From Streptomyces violaceoruber (GTDB lineage Bacteria; Actinomycetota; Actinomycetes; Streptomycetales; Streptomycetaceae): a stretch of 64,000 bases of DNA. The stretch covers positions 1 to 64,000 of the forward strand of contig JODI01000029.1 in assembly GCA_000720805.1 (NCBI GenBank), given 5' to 3'. The notes under the pieces are model-generated. The model was not told where the DNA came from, searched no databases, and saw nothing but the letters and a program-made list of their open reading frames with translations. Of the stretch, positions 1-8,709 are shown in pieces; the first letter of the stretch is position 1, and each line of letters begins with the position of its first letter. The position numbers were made by a program, and so were the translations under genes.

Positions 1-433
1 TCTGGTAGACGCGGGAGAAACGGATCTTCTTGTCCAGCTGCACGGCCAGGAACAGGCCGAACGGCGTCGGGATCAGGATGAGAACGACGAACCAGATGAC
101 ATTGTGTTCGACGGCGGGCCAGAACTGCGGGTTGTCGCTGAACAACTGCCGGAAGTTGTCCAGCCCCACCCACTTGATGGAGCCGAAGCCGATGCCGTCC
201 CAGCTGGTGAAGGCCAGGGCAATCGAGGCGGCGGCGGTGATCCAGACGAGGGCCACGTGCAGGATGGTGGGCACGCCGGCCATCAGGCCGAGCGTGATGC
301 GGTCACGGCGGGTCAGCAGGCGCCTGTGGCCCTGCGGGACCCGCTTCTTCTCAGGCGCGGGGCCCGGAGGCGGCACGGCGGCCGCCTCCGGGATCTTCGT
401 GGTCGTTTCGGAGCTCATGGTGTCGGTGTTCAT
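1..433 (-). CDS. Sugar ABC transporter permease, N-terminal part (cut by window edge)
   Basis: Inner-membrane permease of a carbohydrate ABC importer (MalF/UgpA-like). Only the first 144 codons lie in the window; the gene continues beyond position 1. The visible protein has a Pro/Ala-rich cytoplasmic head, a first membrane span around residues 45-70 (GLMAGVPTILHVALVWITAA), a loop with the typical 'KWVGLDNFRQLF' and a second span beginning at 'NVIWFVVLILIPTPFGLFLA'. Start could be the ATG at 433 or the one at 418. It follows the binding-protein gene on the same strand after 23 bp, so the two form one operon, presumably completed by a second permease outside the window. Confidence 0.9.
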   Translation of the reverse strand, partial: MNTDTMSSETTTKIPEAAAVPPPGPAPEKKRVPQGHRRLLTRRDRITLGLMAGVPTILHVALVWITAAASIALAFTSWDGIGFGSIKWVGLDNFRQLFSDNPQFWPAVEHNVIWFVVLILIPTPFGLFLAVQLDKKIRFSRVYQ

Positions 434-456
434 CCGCTTCAGAAGGGGGGGCGGTC

Positions 457-1767
457 TCAGCCGGACGCGAAGATCGTCTTCTTCTGGCGCTCGATCGAGG
501 ACAGCAGGCTGTCGATCCCCTTGGGGTCGCGGACGAACTTCTGCAGCGCGGGCTGCATCACCGTCGAGGTGAAGTCCGGCCGGCTGTCACGGTCCATGAA
601 CTGCGTGAGGTGCTTCGCGCCGCTGATCATTTCGTACGCCTTCTTCTGAAGGGCGCTGTAGGCGGAGGTGTCGGCCTTCGAGGAGGCGGCGATGAGGCTC
701 GGGTCGGCCTTCAGGTATGTCTCCTCGGCCCGCGGGGTGCCAAGGAACTCGAGCAGTTTGACGGAACCGGCGTGATTCTTGGGCTTCTTGCTGAGCATGA
801 TGCCGTCGGTCGGCGCTTCGACGGTGTCCTGCCCGTACGCCGGGTCGATCTCGGGGAAGGCGAAGAAGTCGAGGTCGTCCAGGTCCGCCTTGTTGGTGAA
901 CTGCTGGGCCACGAACATGCCGAGCATATACATGCCGGCTTTCTTCGCCACCAGCGTCTGGGCGGCGTCCTGCCAGGTACGACCGACCGCGCCCTCCTGG
1001 TGGTAGGGGAGGGTCTCGGCCCAGGTGTCGAAGACCTGGCGGACCTTGGCATCGGTCCACGAAGCCTTGCCCGCCATCAGCTCGACATGGAAGTCGTAGC
1101 CGTTGAGGCGGAAGTTGATCTGGTCGAAGGAGCCCATCGCTGGCCAGGCGTCCTTGTCGCCGTACGCGATCGGGACGAGGCCGTCCTTCTTCATCTGCTT
1201 GCACAGGGCGACGTACGCGTCCCACGTGGTGGGGACCTCGTAGCCGTACTTCTCGAAGACGCTCTTGCGGTAGAAGACCGCCCACGGCGACGTGGTCAGG
1301 GGCACCAGGTAGTACTTGCCGTCCTGACCCTTGCTCAGATCGTGCATCGCCGACGGGAAGTTGGCGCCGATCGTCTTCCACGCGTCGTCGATCGGGGTGG
1401 CCAGACCCTTGGCCGCGAAGAACTGCATCCGGTAGCCGGCGAACCACTGGAACACGTCGTCCGGGGTGCCCTGGAGGTAGGAGTTGATCTGCTCCTGGAA
1501 GGTGTTGTGGTCCTTGGTGTTGATGGCGACCTGGATCCCGGACTGCTTCGTGAAGGCCGCGTAGACGTCGCCGTACGCCTTCTTCGGGACAGCGTCGGAC
1601 GCGTTGGAGCCTACGGTGACGGTCTTGGTTTCCGACGAGGCGGAACTGCCGGCGCAGGCGCTCAGCAGGGGGATGCCGGCACCCAGTACCGCGGCTCCGC
1701 CGAGTCCGCGGAGCACGGTGCGGCGGCTGGTTCCAGGCATGGACTGACCGGGGGAGGAACGGTGCAT
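457..1767 (-). CDS. Extracellular sugar-binding lipoprotein of ABC importer
   Basis: Solute-binding component (family 1 extracellular solute-binding fold, 436 aa) that delivers a sugar or oligosaccharide to the permease downstream. The N-terminus carries a twin-arginine-like stretch (SRRTVLRGLGG) and a lipobox (LLSAC, Cys38), so it is an exported, lipid-anchored protein. Start 1767 is chosen because AGGAG lies 6-7 bp upstream; the internal ATG at 1740 lacks a ribosome site, and the open frame continuing to 2055 is not supported. The divergent LacI regulator 530 bp away and the secreted glycan-active enzyme behind it suggest a single carbohydrate-use locus. The substrate cannot be read from sequence. 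Confidence 0.9.
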   Translation of the reverse strand: MHRSSPGQSMPGTSRRTVLRGLGGAAVLGAGIPLLSACAGSSASSETKTVTVGSNASDAVPKKAYGDVYAAFTKQSGIQVAINTKDHNTFQEQINSYLQGTPDDVFQWFAGYRMQFFAAKGLATPIDDAWKTIGANFPSAMHDLSKGQDGKYYLVPLTTSPWAVFYRKSVFEKYGYEVPTTWDAYVALCKQMKKDGLVPIAYGDKDAWPAMGSFDQINFRLNGYDFHVELMAGKASWTDAKVRQVFDTWAETLPYHQEGAVGRTWQDAAQTLVAKKAGMYMLGMFVAQQFTNKADLDDLDFFAFPEIDPAYGQDTVEAPTDGIMLSKKPKNHAGSVKLLEFLGTPRAEETYLKADPSLIAASSKADTSAYSALQKKAYEMISGAKHLTQFMDRDSRPDFTSTVMQPALQKFVRDPKGIDSLLSSIERQKKTIFASG

Positions 1768-2191
1768 TTCGGCTCCTACTGGGCTGGCGGTGCCCAGGTA
1801 TGGCACGTCAGCCGGACGGGGGTATGACGGAGAGTGGGTCGTCGAGGGACCACGTGAGGGTCGGTCGAGGACCAGAATCCAACACGACCAAACAAACGCG
1901 ATCGTCGGACGCCAGGAAGCGTGAACGCTCCGTGGACTCGCTGTCAAGACTTTCCGTCCGGGAATCCATGACGGACCAGGTCCGGCCAGAAGTCCCGATT
2001 GTCGGCAGTTGGGCCGGACGGAGAGGGCTGACATGGCCGGCCATCGAATCGTCACGGTCCCACTAAGTGGCGCTTGAGCTGCAGGAATGCATGCCGGGCC
2101 CGCCTTCCTCGGGAGCCTCCTGCACCTCGCTCCGCCAGGCCGCGGGTCTCGGCGTCCGTCGCGCCGGCGGCAAGTGGCATTGCGCGAACCC

Positions 2192-2247
2192 TTGACGCGC
2201 GCTCGGTGGGTGCGTACACATTGACCGCGCGGTCAGACCGCGCGGTC
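2192..2247 (+). promoter_or_regulatory. Candidate promoter with two adjacent palindromic operators before lacI-type gene
   Basis: TTGACG (2192-2197) and TACACA (2215-2220) are separated by 17 bp, a plausible -35/-10 pair. Directly downstream lie two back-to-back palindromes: TGACCGCGCGGTCA (2222-2235) and GACCGCGCGGTC (2236-2247). Their position just after the -10 and 50 bp before the regulator start fits autorepression. Which protein binds is inferred, not shown. Confidence 0.6.
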
Positions 2248-2296
2248 ATGTAAATGACCTCGTTCGATGGAGAACGCACGGCCATGGGGAGACTTC

Positions 2297-3334
2297 ATGA
2301 CAACAGGGCTGGAGCGCGGTGCGGGCTCCTCCGCGCCGCGTAGTGAGGACGTGGCCAGGCTGGCCGGCGTCTCACGCAAGACGGTCTCCCGGGTCCTCAA
2401 CAACGAGCCGTACGTCTCCGACGAGTCCCGCCGACGCGTTCTGGCGGCCGCCGAGGAACTCGGCTACCGGCTGAACCACGCCGCCAGGGCACTGGCCTCC
2501 GGCCGCACCCGGTCCATCGGCGTGGTCGCTCTGGCAACAGCCGGGTACGGAACCGCCTCCCTGCTCGTGGGCATCGAACAGGCCGTACGGGACGCCGGTT
2601 ACGCGCTGCGCGTGGTCAACACCCCGGACGGCGACCCGCACAGCATCGCCGGCGCGCTGGAATCACTCCTGGAGCAGGGCGTGGACGGCATCGTCGTCTC
2701 CGTACCCATCGTCGAGGGTGAAGTCCCGCTCGGCGTCGACGTGCCGGTCCTCTTCGTCGGAGCGCCACCCGCCTTCACCGCCGCCCGGACACTGACCGTC
2801 GGCGTGGGCGCCCATCAACTGGCTCGCGCGGCCACCGAACACCTGCTGGACCTGGGACACGCGACCGTCCATCACCTCGCCGGTCCGCGCCGGTGGTATG
2901 CCACCAAGGACCGCATAGAGGGATGGCAGGCGGCGCTGGCGGCCCGGGGCGCCCATGAACCGCCGGTGCTGAACGGCGACTGGTCGGCGGCCTCCGGGTA
3001 TGCCGCGGGCCTCGGGCTGGCCTCGGACCGCTTGGTGACCGCGGTGTTCGCCGCCGGAGACGAGATGGCCATCGGACTGATCCACGGCCTGCGGGAAAGC
3101 GGTCGTCGTGTTCCGGAAGACGTCAGTGTCGTCGGTTTCGACGGCAACCCCGTTTTCGCCTACGTCTCCCCGCCTCTGACCACCGTCCGTCAGCCCTTCG
3201 AGGCGGCGTCGAGCGAAGGAATCAGGCTTCTCCTCCACGCCATGGAGAAGCCCGACACCGAACTGCCGCCGGCGAACGACCCACCCGTCGAACTGATCGT
3301 CCGCGGTTCCACCGCACCTCCGCCCTCCCTCTGA
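2297..3334 (+). CDS. LacI-family transcriptional regulator
   Basis: DNA-binding repressor (345 aa) with the classic LacI helix-turn-helix 'VARLAGVSRKTVSRVLN' near residues 16-32, a hinge, and a periplasmic-binding-like effector domain ending in the family signature 'VSVVGFDGN...YVSPPLTTVRQP'. Start 2297 has GGGGAG six bases upstream; the ATG at 2267 is less likely. It is divergent from the sugar binding-protein gene and 220 bp ahead of the secreted sialidase-fold gene, so it most likely controls both according to sugar availability. Two tandem palindromes upstream (2222-2247) are the obvious candidate operators. Confidence 0.93.
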   Translation: MTTGLERGAGSSAPRSEDVARLAGVSRKTVSRVLNNEPYVSDESRRRVLAAAEELGYRLNHAARALASGRTRSIGVVALATAGYGTASLLVGIEQAVRDAGYALRVVNTPDGDPHSIAGALESLLEQGVDGIVVSVPIVEGEVPLGVDVPVLFVGAPPAFTAARTLTVGVGAHQLARAATEHLLDLGHATVHHLAGPRRWYATKDRIEGWQAALAARGAHEPPVLNGDWSAASGYAAGLGLASDRLVTAVFAAGDEMAIGLIHGLRESGRRVPEDVSVVGFDGNPVFAYVSPPLTTVRQPFEAASSEGIRLLLHAMEKPDTELPPANDPPVELIVRGSTAPPPSL

Positions 3335-3554
3335 CCCGCCCCCCCCCGTGCCACTGCTCCGGCACACCCCACACGCCGGGGCACCCCACCTCCGCCATTC
3401 CGCGCCTGTCGCGCCGCGCCCCCGCGCTCGCGAGCCGCGCCCGGCAGCGTCGCCCGGCTGTCCCCCGGGCGACGCGCCAACGAACTCCGCCGCGTCACTC
3501 CGAGCCGTTCCGAGCCGGCGGACACCGGAAGCACACCTTCCCCTGGGAGCCGCA

Positions 3555-5609
3555 ATGTCCCCTGCGCAGACAGGCGCCAGACCCGGCGCCGCTCCGCGTT
3601 CCCGTCCCGTCTCCTTCTTGTCCCTGGCCTTCATCCTGCTCGTCGCGGTGATGGCCATGGTCATACCCGCCGGCCGGGCGGACGCCCTGGCTCGTCCCTC
3701 GCAGACGATGTACACCCCGCCGTCGGGTGCGCCCTCGCCCGGGTCGCTCTACCCGCGGGCGATGCGGATGCAGCACAACGGTTCCGCCAACGGCACCATC
3801 CTCGCGACGTTCGAGCAGTACACCTCCGGCACTCCGGTCCTCCCGATCTACCGCAGTACGGACAACGGAAACTCCTGGTCGAAGATCTCCGAGGTCGCCG
3901 ACACGCAGAACGGCTGGGGCATGCGCTGGGAGCCCGAGCTGTTCGAACTGCCCACGGCGGTGGGCAACTTCCCGGCCGGCACCATCCTGGCCGCCGGAGC
4001 TTCGGTCCCCGCCGACCGCTCGGCCATCAAGATCGATGTCTACGCCAGCACCGACCGCGGTCAGAGCTGGACCTTCGTCAGCAACATCGCCACCGGCGGC
4101 CCGGCGTTCGACACGAACGGCAACACTCCCGTCTGGGAGCCGTTCTTCCTCTACGCCAACGGCAAGCTGATCGTCTACTACTCCGACCAGCGTGACCCCG
4201 ACCACGGCCAGAAGGTCGTGCACCAGGTCACCACGGACCTCCACACCTGGGGTCCGGTCGTCGACGACGTGGCGATGCCCACCTACAGCCAGCGCCCGGG
4301 CATGCCCACCGTCGCGAAGCTGCCCAACGGCAACTACGTCATGACGTACGAGTACGGCGGCTCGCCCTCGGGCAACTTCGCCGTCTACTACAAGATCTCC
4401 GCCGACCCGGAGGCCTTCAACTCCGTCACGGGCATCCCCCTGCGGTCGACGGACGGCGTGGTCCCCACCAGCACGCCGTACATCACATGGCTGCCCACCG
4501 GCGGTCCGAACGGCACACTTGTCGTCAGCGCCTACAGCACCAGCGACCTGTTCCTCAACACCCAGAACGGCGCCGCGAACACCTGGACGCGCATCAGCTC
4601 CAACGTCGCCGGCGGCTACAGCCGCGGCATGGTGCCCCTGCCTGACGGCCACAGCCTGCTCGTGCTCAGCGGCGGCAACGGAGGCAGCAACCTCTCCAAC
4701 CCCGTCACCTACAGCACCATCGACCTGGGCGGCGGCATCTCGGACGGTGCCACCTACACCGTGTCGAACGCGGGCAGCAACCTCATGCTGAGCATCGCGG
4801 GCGGCTCCGCCACCAACGGCACCTACGCCACCCAGCAGAACGCCGACAACGCCACCGACCAGCGGTGGCGCTTCGTGCAGCAGTCCTCCGGCTACTTCAA
4901 GATCCTCAACGTCGCCACAGGCAAGGTCCTCGGCGTGGAGAACCAGTCCACCGCCGACGGAGCCAAGATCCTCCAGTGGGACGACAACGGCACCCTGGAC
5001 CACGAGTGGGCCGTCGCCCCGAACCCGGCCGGCGGGTACAGCCTCACCAACCGTGTGACCGGCAAGTACCTGGAGATTCCGAACGCCTCCACGGCCACCG
5101 GGACTGCCGCCGGCCAGTGGAGCGGCACCAGTTGCGCCTGCCAGCGCTGGAACGTCACCCAGACCGCTCCGCCGCCGCTGGGCACCGGACAGTACGTCCT
5201 CGTCAACAAGAACAGCGGGAAGTACCTGGACATCCCGCAGGGCTCGACCGCCACCGGTACGGCCACCCAGCAGTGGCAGAACTCGGCCTGCTTCTGCCAG
5301 CTGTTCACCTTCCAGTCCGCCGCCGGCGGAGCCTGGACCATCAGGAACGTCAACAGCAACCTGAACCTGGACATCCGTAGCGGCTCCACCACTGCCGGAG
5401 CCGCCGTCGTCCAGAACACGCCGTCCACCGCGAACTCACAGAAGTGGACCCTCACCGACGCGGGCAACGGCTCCTACGAACTCAAGAACGTGGGCAGCGG
5501 CCTCAACGCCGCCGTCGCCCAGTCCTCCACCACCAACGGCGCGGCACTCGTGCAGTGGAACGACCTGAACATCGACGACCAGTTCTGGAAGATCGTCCGC
5601 ATCAACTGA
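3555..5609 (+). CDS. Secreted sialidase-fold glycoside hydrolase with two ricin-type lectin domains
   Basis: Exported protein of 684 aa. A signal peptide spans about residues 18-43 (hydrophobic core LSLAFILLVAVMAM). The catalytic region (about 45-395) is a six-bladed sialidase-like propeller with Asp-boxes STDNGNSW (near 100) and STDRGQSW (near 165); motifs such as 'MRWEPELFE', 'VWEPFFLY' and 'YYSDQRDP' resemble GH93 exo-arabinanases more than true sialidases, but this is a recollection of family features, not an alignment. Two ricin B-like (CBM13) domains follow, about 400-535 and 537-684, with QxW-type repeats (DQRWRF, SQKWTL, DDQFWKI). Start 3555 is preceded by GGGAG; the longer frame from 3348 has no support. 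Placed behind a LacI gene and a sugar transporter, it probably releases sugars that the transporter imports. Confidence 0.85.
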   Translation: MSPAQTGARPGAAPRSRPVSFLSLAFILLVAVMAMVIPAGRADALARPSQTMYTPPSGAPSPGSLYPRAMRMQHNGSANGTILATFEQYTSGTPVLPIYRSTDNGNSWSKISEVADTQNGWGMRWEPELFELPTAVGNFPAGTILAAGASVPADRSAIKIDVYASTDRGQSWTFVSNIATGGPAFDTNGNTPVWEPFFLYANGKLIVYYSDQRDPDHGQKVVHQVTTDLHTWGPVVDDVAMPTYSQRPGMPTVAKLPNGNYVMTYEYGGSPSGNFAVYYKISADPEAFNSVTGIPLRSTDGVVPTSTPYITWLPTGGPNGTLVVSAYSTSDLFLNTQNGAANTWTRISSNVAGGYSRGMVPLPDGHSLLVLSGGNGGSNLSNPVTYSTIDLGGGISDGATYTVSNAGSNLMLSIAGGSATNGTYATQQNADNATDQRWRFVQQSSGYFKILNVATGKVLGVENQSTADGAKILQWDDNGTLDHEWAVAPNPAGGYSLTNRVTGKYLEIPNASTATGTAAGQWSGTSCACQRWNVTQTAPPPLGTGQYVLVNKNSGKYLDIPQGSTATGTATQQWQNSACFCQLFTFQSAAGGAWTIRNVNSNLNLDIRSGSTTAGAAVVQNTPSTANSQKWTLTDAGNGSYELKNVGSGLNAAVAQSSTTNGAALVQWNDLNIDDQFWKIVRIN

Positions 5610-6003
5610 ACGGCTTGACGGAGGGTCTCCTGCCGGCTCGGGATCGCGATGCGAACCGAGTGGCGGGAGGCCCACTTTCCGCGCCCACCTCGCCGAGCGG
5701 TGCCGCCGAAGCCGTGAAGGCCCGCGCGGGTGGAGCAGGGGGTGGGTGGAGCGGGTCTGCCACCGGGCGAACACGGCGAGCAGCACGACGCCGCCGACCA
5801 GGCAGCCCCACCAGCCACCGACCCTCACGCGGCTCCTCGCCGTGCGCATGTGAGGGTCCGCCCAGGGCCGGCATCCACGGTACGAAACCCCGTTCACCCG
5901 GGCCTGGCGAGCGCCCCGTCCCATACGGCCGGGCGCGGATCCTCCGCTCGGCGCGGCACCAGGGCGCTGGGTGAGTGGAGCAGCTCGCCCTGTGCCGGTA
6001 CTG
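5610..6003. other. Intergenic stretch without a convincing gene
   Basis: About 390 bp between the secreted hydrolase and the dctA promoter. Frames are open on both strands because of high GC, and one minus-strand frame has a hydrophobic run (WWGCLVGGVVLLAVFA), but no homology or ribosome site was recognised. Confidence 0.4.
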
Positions 6004-6030
6004 ATAGGCCCGGCCTATACGGGGCATCGA
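6004..6030 (+). promoter_or_regulatory. LysR-type binding site upstream of dctA
   Basis: Perfect inverted repeat ATAGGCC-C-GGCCTAT (6004-6018), a T-N11-A LysR-type box, followed by CGGGGCATCGA. The same arrangement (GGCC-N2-GCCTATACG-N2-G-Y-ATCGA) recurs at 9620-9646 before the tartrate dehydrogenase gene. It lies 110 bp before the dctA start. Confidence 0.65.
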
Positions 6031-6127
6031 TTTTTGGTCGTGGACCCGTCACCGGGGGCCCGGTTCACTGTGGCGAAAGTCGGCGCGTACCGATCGGCCT
6101 CGGTGTCGCGCGATCAGGGAGGCTGCA

Positions 6128-7528
6128 ATGACGCGTACCCCGGGCAACGGACGAGCCGAGCAAGCCGCGCGTATCGCGGCGAAGCCGTGGTATCGGCAGT
6201 TGTACGTCCAGGTTCTGGTGGCGATCGTGATCGGTATCGCGCTGGGCTGGCGGTGGCCGGATCTGGCCACCGACATGGAGCCGATCGGTACGACGTTCAT
6301 TACCGCGATGAAGATGCTGATCGGCCCGATCGTCTTCCTGACGATCATCGGTGGCATCGCCGGCGTCGCGGACCTGAAGAAGGTCGGCCGCACCGGGATC
6401 AAGGCGCTGACCTACTTCCAGGTCGGCACGATCGTCGCGCTGCTGACGGGTCTGGTGGCGATCAACGTCTTCCGGCTCGGCGACGGCGTGCACGCCGATC
6501 CGTCGACGCTGAGGACGTCGGGCGACGCGAGCCAGTACGTCTCGCAGGGGGAGCACCAGCACTGGTGGGAGTTCCTCACCAACATCGTGCCGAACAGTTT
6601 CTTCGGCCCGTTCGTGGAAGGGAACATCCTGCAGGTCATCTTCCTGGCCGTCGTCTTCGGCATCGCGATCAAGATGGTGGGGAAGACGGGCGAGCCGATC
6701 ATCGCGGCCGTGGGGCGGCTGACCGAGGTCGTCTTCAAGGTTCTGTCGTTCGTCATGAAGGCCGCCCCGCTGGGCGCCTTCGGCGCGATGTCGTACGCCA
6801 TCGGGAAGTTCGGCCTGTCCACCCTGACCAGCCTCGGCTCGCTGATCGTCCTCTTCTACGTCACCTCCGCCCTGTTCGTCGTGGTCGTGCTCGGTGGAGT
6901 GCTCGCCCTGTACATGCGGCTGAACATCTTCCAGCTCTTCCGCTACTTCAAGGAGGAGTTCTGGCTGATCCTCGGCACCTCGACCGCCGAGCCCGCCCTT
7001 CCCGGACTGATACGCAAGCTGCAGTTCATGGGCGCGGAGCGGTCCACGGTCGGCCTGGTCGTACCGACCGGCTACAGCTTCAACCTCGACGGCGCGGCGA
7101 TCTACCTCTCGCTGGCCACCCTCTACATAGCCCAGGCCACCGACACCTCCCTCTCCGTCGGCCAGCAACTCGGGCTCCTGGCCGTCATGTTGCTGACCTC
7201 CAAGGGAGCCGCGGGCGTCGCGGGCGGCGGGTTCATCGCGCTCACCGCGACGCTGTCGACGGTCGGCTCCGTTCCGGCGGCGGGCATCATGCTCATCTTC
7301 GGCATCGACAAGTTCATGTCGGAGTGCCGGGCCCTGGTGAACTTCTTCGGCAACGCCGTCGCCACTCTGTTCGTCGCCAAGTGGGAGAACGGCCTGGACC
7401 TGGAGCGGGCCCGGGCGGTGCTGGCGGGCAAGGCGGGCGAGCCGCTGCTGACAACCGAGGCCGAGGCCGAAAACGTCCGGCCGGTCGCCGCGCCCCCCGC
7501 CCCGCAGGCCGCCGAGGCGACAACCTGA
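6128..7528 (+). CDS. dctA: C4-dicarboxylate transport protein DctA
   Basis: Secondary symporter of the dicarboxylate/amino acid:cation family (466 aa), importing malate, succinate, tartrate or similar acids with cations. The sequence has about eight membrane spans starting at 'LYVQVLVAIVIGIALG', the hairpin motif 'GTSTAEPALPGL', the substrate-site motif 'SFNLDGAAIY' and the second hairpin 'LLTSKGAAGVAGGGF'. The start has GGGAGG upstream. Its stop overlaps the next start (glycerate kinase), indicating translational coupling. A LysR-type site lies 110 bp upstream and a lysR gene is in the cluster. With the tartrate dehydrogenase and glycerate kinase it forms a plausible tartrate/malate utilisation pathway. 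Confidence 0.93.
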   Translation: MTRTPGNGRAEQAARIAAKPWYRQLYVQVLVAIVIGIALGWRWPDLATDMEPIGTTFITAMKMLIGPIVFLTIIGGIAGVADLKKVGRTGIKALTYFQVGTIVALLTGLVAINVFRLGDGVHADPSTLRTSGDASQYVSQGEHQHWWEFLTNIVPNSFFGPFVEGNILQVIFLAVVFGIAIKMVGKTGEPIIAAVGRLTEVVFKVLSFVMKAAPLGAFGAMSYAIGKFGLSTLTSLGSLIVLFYVTSALFVVVVLGGVLALYMRLNIFQLFRYFKEEFWLILGTSTAEPALPGLIRKLQFMGAERSTVGLVVPTGYSFNLDGAAIYLSLATLYIAQATDTSLSVGQQLGLLAVMLLTSKGAAGVAGGGFIALTATLSTVGSVPAAGIMLIFGIDKFMSECRALVNFFGNAVATLFVAKWENGLDLERARAVLAGKAGEPLLTTEAEAENVRPVAAPPAPQAAEATT

Positions 7529-8667
7529 TGGTGTCCGTACTGATAGCCCCGGACAAGTTCAAGGGCTCCCTCAGCGCCGACGAGGCCGCCCGCGCACTTG
7601 AACGCGGCCTACTGGAGGTCGTTCCCCGGATCCAGGTCGACCGACTCGCGCTCGCGGACGGGGGAGAGGGGAGCGTGGCCGCTGCCTGCACGGGCCGGTT
7701 CAGCGCTGAGAAGGTCACGGTGACAGGGCCGACCGGTCGGCCCTGTCACGGCCGAGGTCGCGGTGCACGGCCGTACCGTGCTCATCGAGGCGGCGGCCAT
7801 CCGCGGACTCGGCATGCTGCCGGGCGGCCGCAAGATCCCGCTCACGGCCACGAGCCGGGGCATCGGGCAGGCCCTCCAGTACGGGGCGGACACGATCGTC
7901 CTCGCGCTCGGCGGGTCGCCACCACCGACGGCGGCGCGGGCCTGCTGCAGTCCCTCGGTGCGACGCCGGCCGAGGAGGACGGCACGCCGATCGGCCCGGG
8001 CGGCGCAGGACTCGCCGCTCTCCGCACGGTCGACCTCGCCGAGGCCCGCGCGGCCTTGGCGGGAGTCGACCTCGTCCTCGCCACCCACGTGGACAACCCG
8101 CTGCTCGGGACGGCTGGCACGGCCGCCGTCTACGGTCCCCAGAAGGGGGCGAGCGCGAACGACGTACGGGAACTGGACGGCGCGCTCGCCGGTTTCGTAC
8201 GGCGGCGGGAGGCGGCGGGCGTCCCGGAGGCAGCGGGTCTTGCCGATGCCCCCGGTGCCGGGGCGGCCGGTGGGCTGGGGTACGCCGGGATGCTGCTGGG
8301 CGGCCGGGTGTGCTCGGGGGCCGAGTACTTCCTCAGCCTGCTCGGTGCCGACGAACTGCCGGCCCGGAGCGACTTCGTCGTCACCGGCGAAGGCAGCCTC
8401 GACGAGCAGTCCTTGTCGGGCAAGTTGCCGGTCGCGCTCGCCCGGCGGGTCCGCCGACTGGGCGTGCCGGTGCACGCGGTGGCAGGTCGCTGCACTCTTC
8501 CCGCCTACAGCACCGCTGCCTGCTTTCGCACCGTCCAGGCCCTGACGGACCTGACCGACCGGGACTGCGCGAGGGACAGCGCCCTGTCCGCGCACCTGCT
8601 CGCGCAGTGCGGGCGGACCCTCGCCGACCGCTGGATCGGACGCGGAGGAACGGAAACCGACAGGTAG
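7528..8667 (+). pseudogene. Glycerate kinase, two compensating frameshifts
   Basis: Glycerate kinase of the GarK/GlxK type would phosphorylate D-glycerate to phosphoglycerate. The N-terminus (MVSVLIAPDKFKGSLSA, then LADGGEGS) and the C-terminal part (TTDGGAGLLQSLGA through VTGEGSLDEQSLSGK) are in one frame. The stretch between about 7745 and 7915 (TVLIEAAAIRGLGMLPGGRK through IVLALGGS) is in the +1 frame. An extra T at 7744 and a missing G near 7914 explain this; restoring both gives a normal protein of about 380 aa. The T lies in a 30-bp perfect palindrome. Either the gene is dead in its middle third or the sequence has two errors. It overlaps dctA by one base at ATG/TGA. Confidence 0.85.
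7720..7749. repeat. 30-bp perfect palindrome at glycerate kinase frameshift
   Basis: Arms GTGACAGGGCCGACC (7720-7734) and its exact complement (7735-7749), no loop. The frame-breaking T at 7744 pairs with A7725; without it the palindrome would have one unpaired base. Confidence 0.9.
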
Positions 8668-8709
8668 GCTCGCTCCGCCTGTCGTACCAGCACAGAGCGG
8701 AGAGACGCC

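Noticed and set aside
457-2055. Longer 532-codon frame for the sugar-binding protein
   Set aside because: The lipoprotein signal begins at residue about 90 of this frame and a clear ribosome site supports the ATG at 1767.
5640-5850. Possible small membrane protein on the minus strand
   Set aside because: A hydrophobic run exists but there is no ribosome site, clear start or known family.
5971-8667. 898-codon plus-strand frame covering dctA and the glycerate kinase
   Set aside because: Its first half is the out-of-frame shadow of dctA; only the last 380 codons carry the (frameshifted) kinase.
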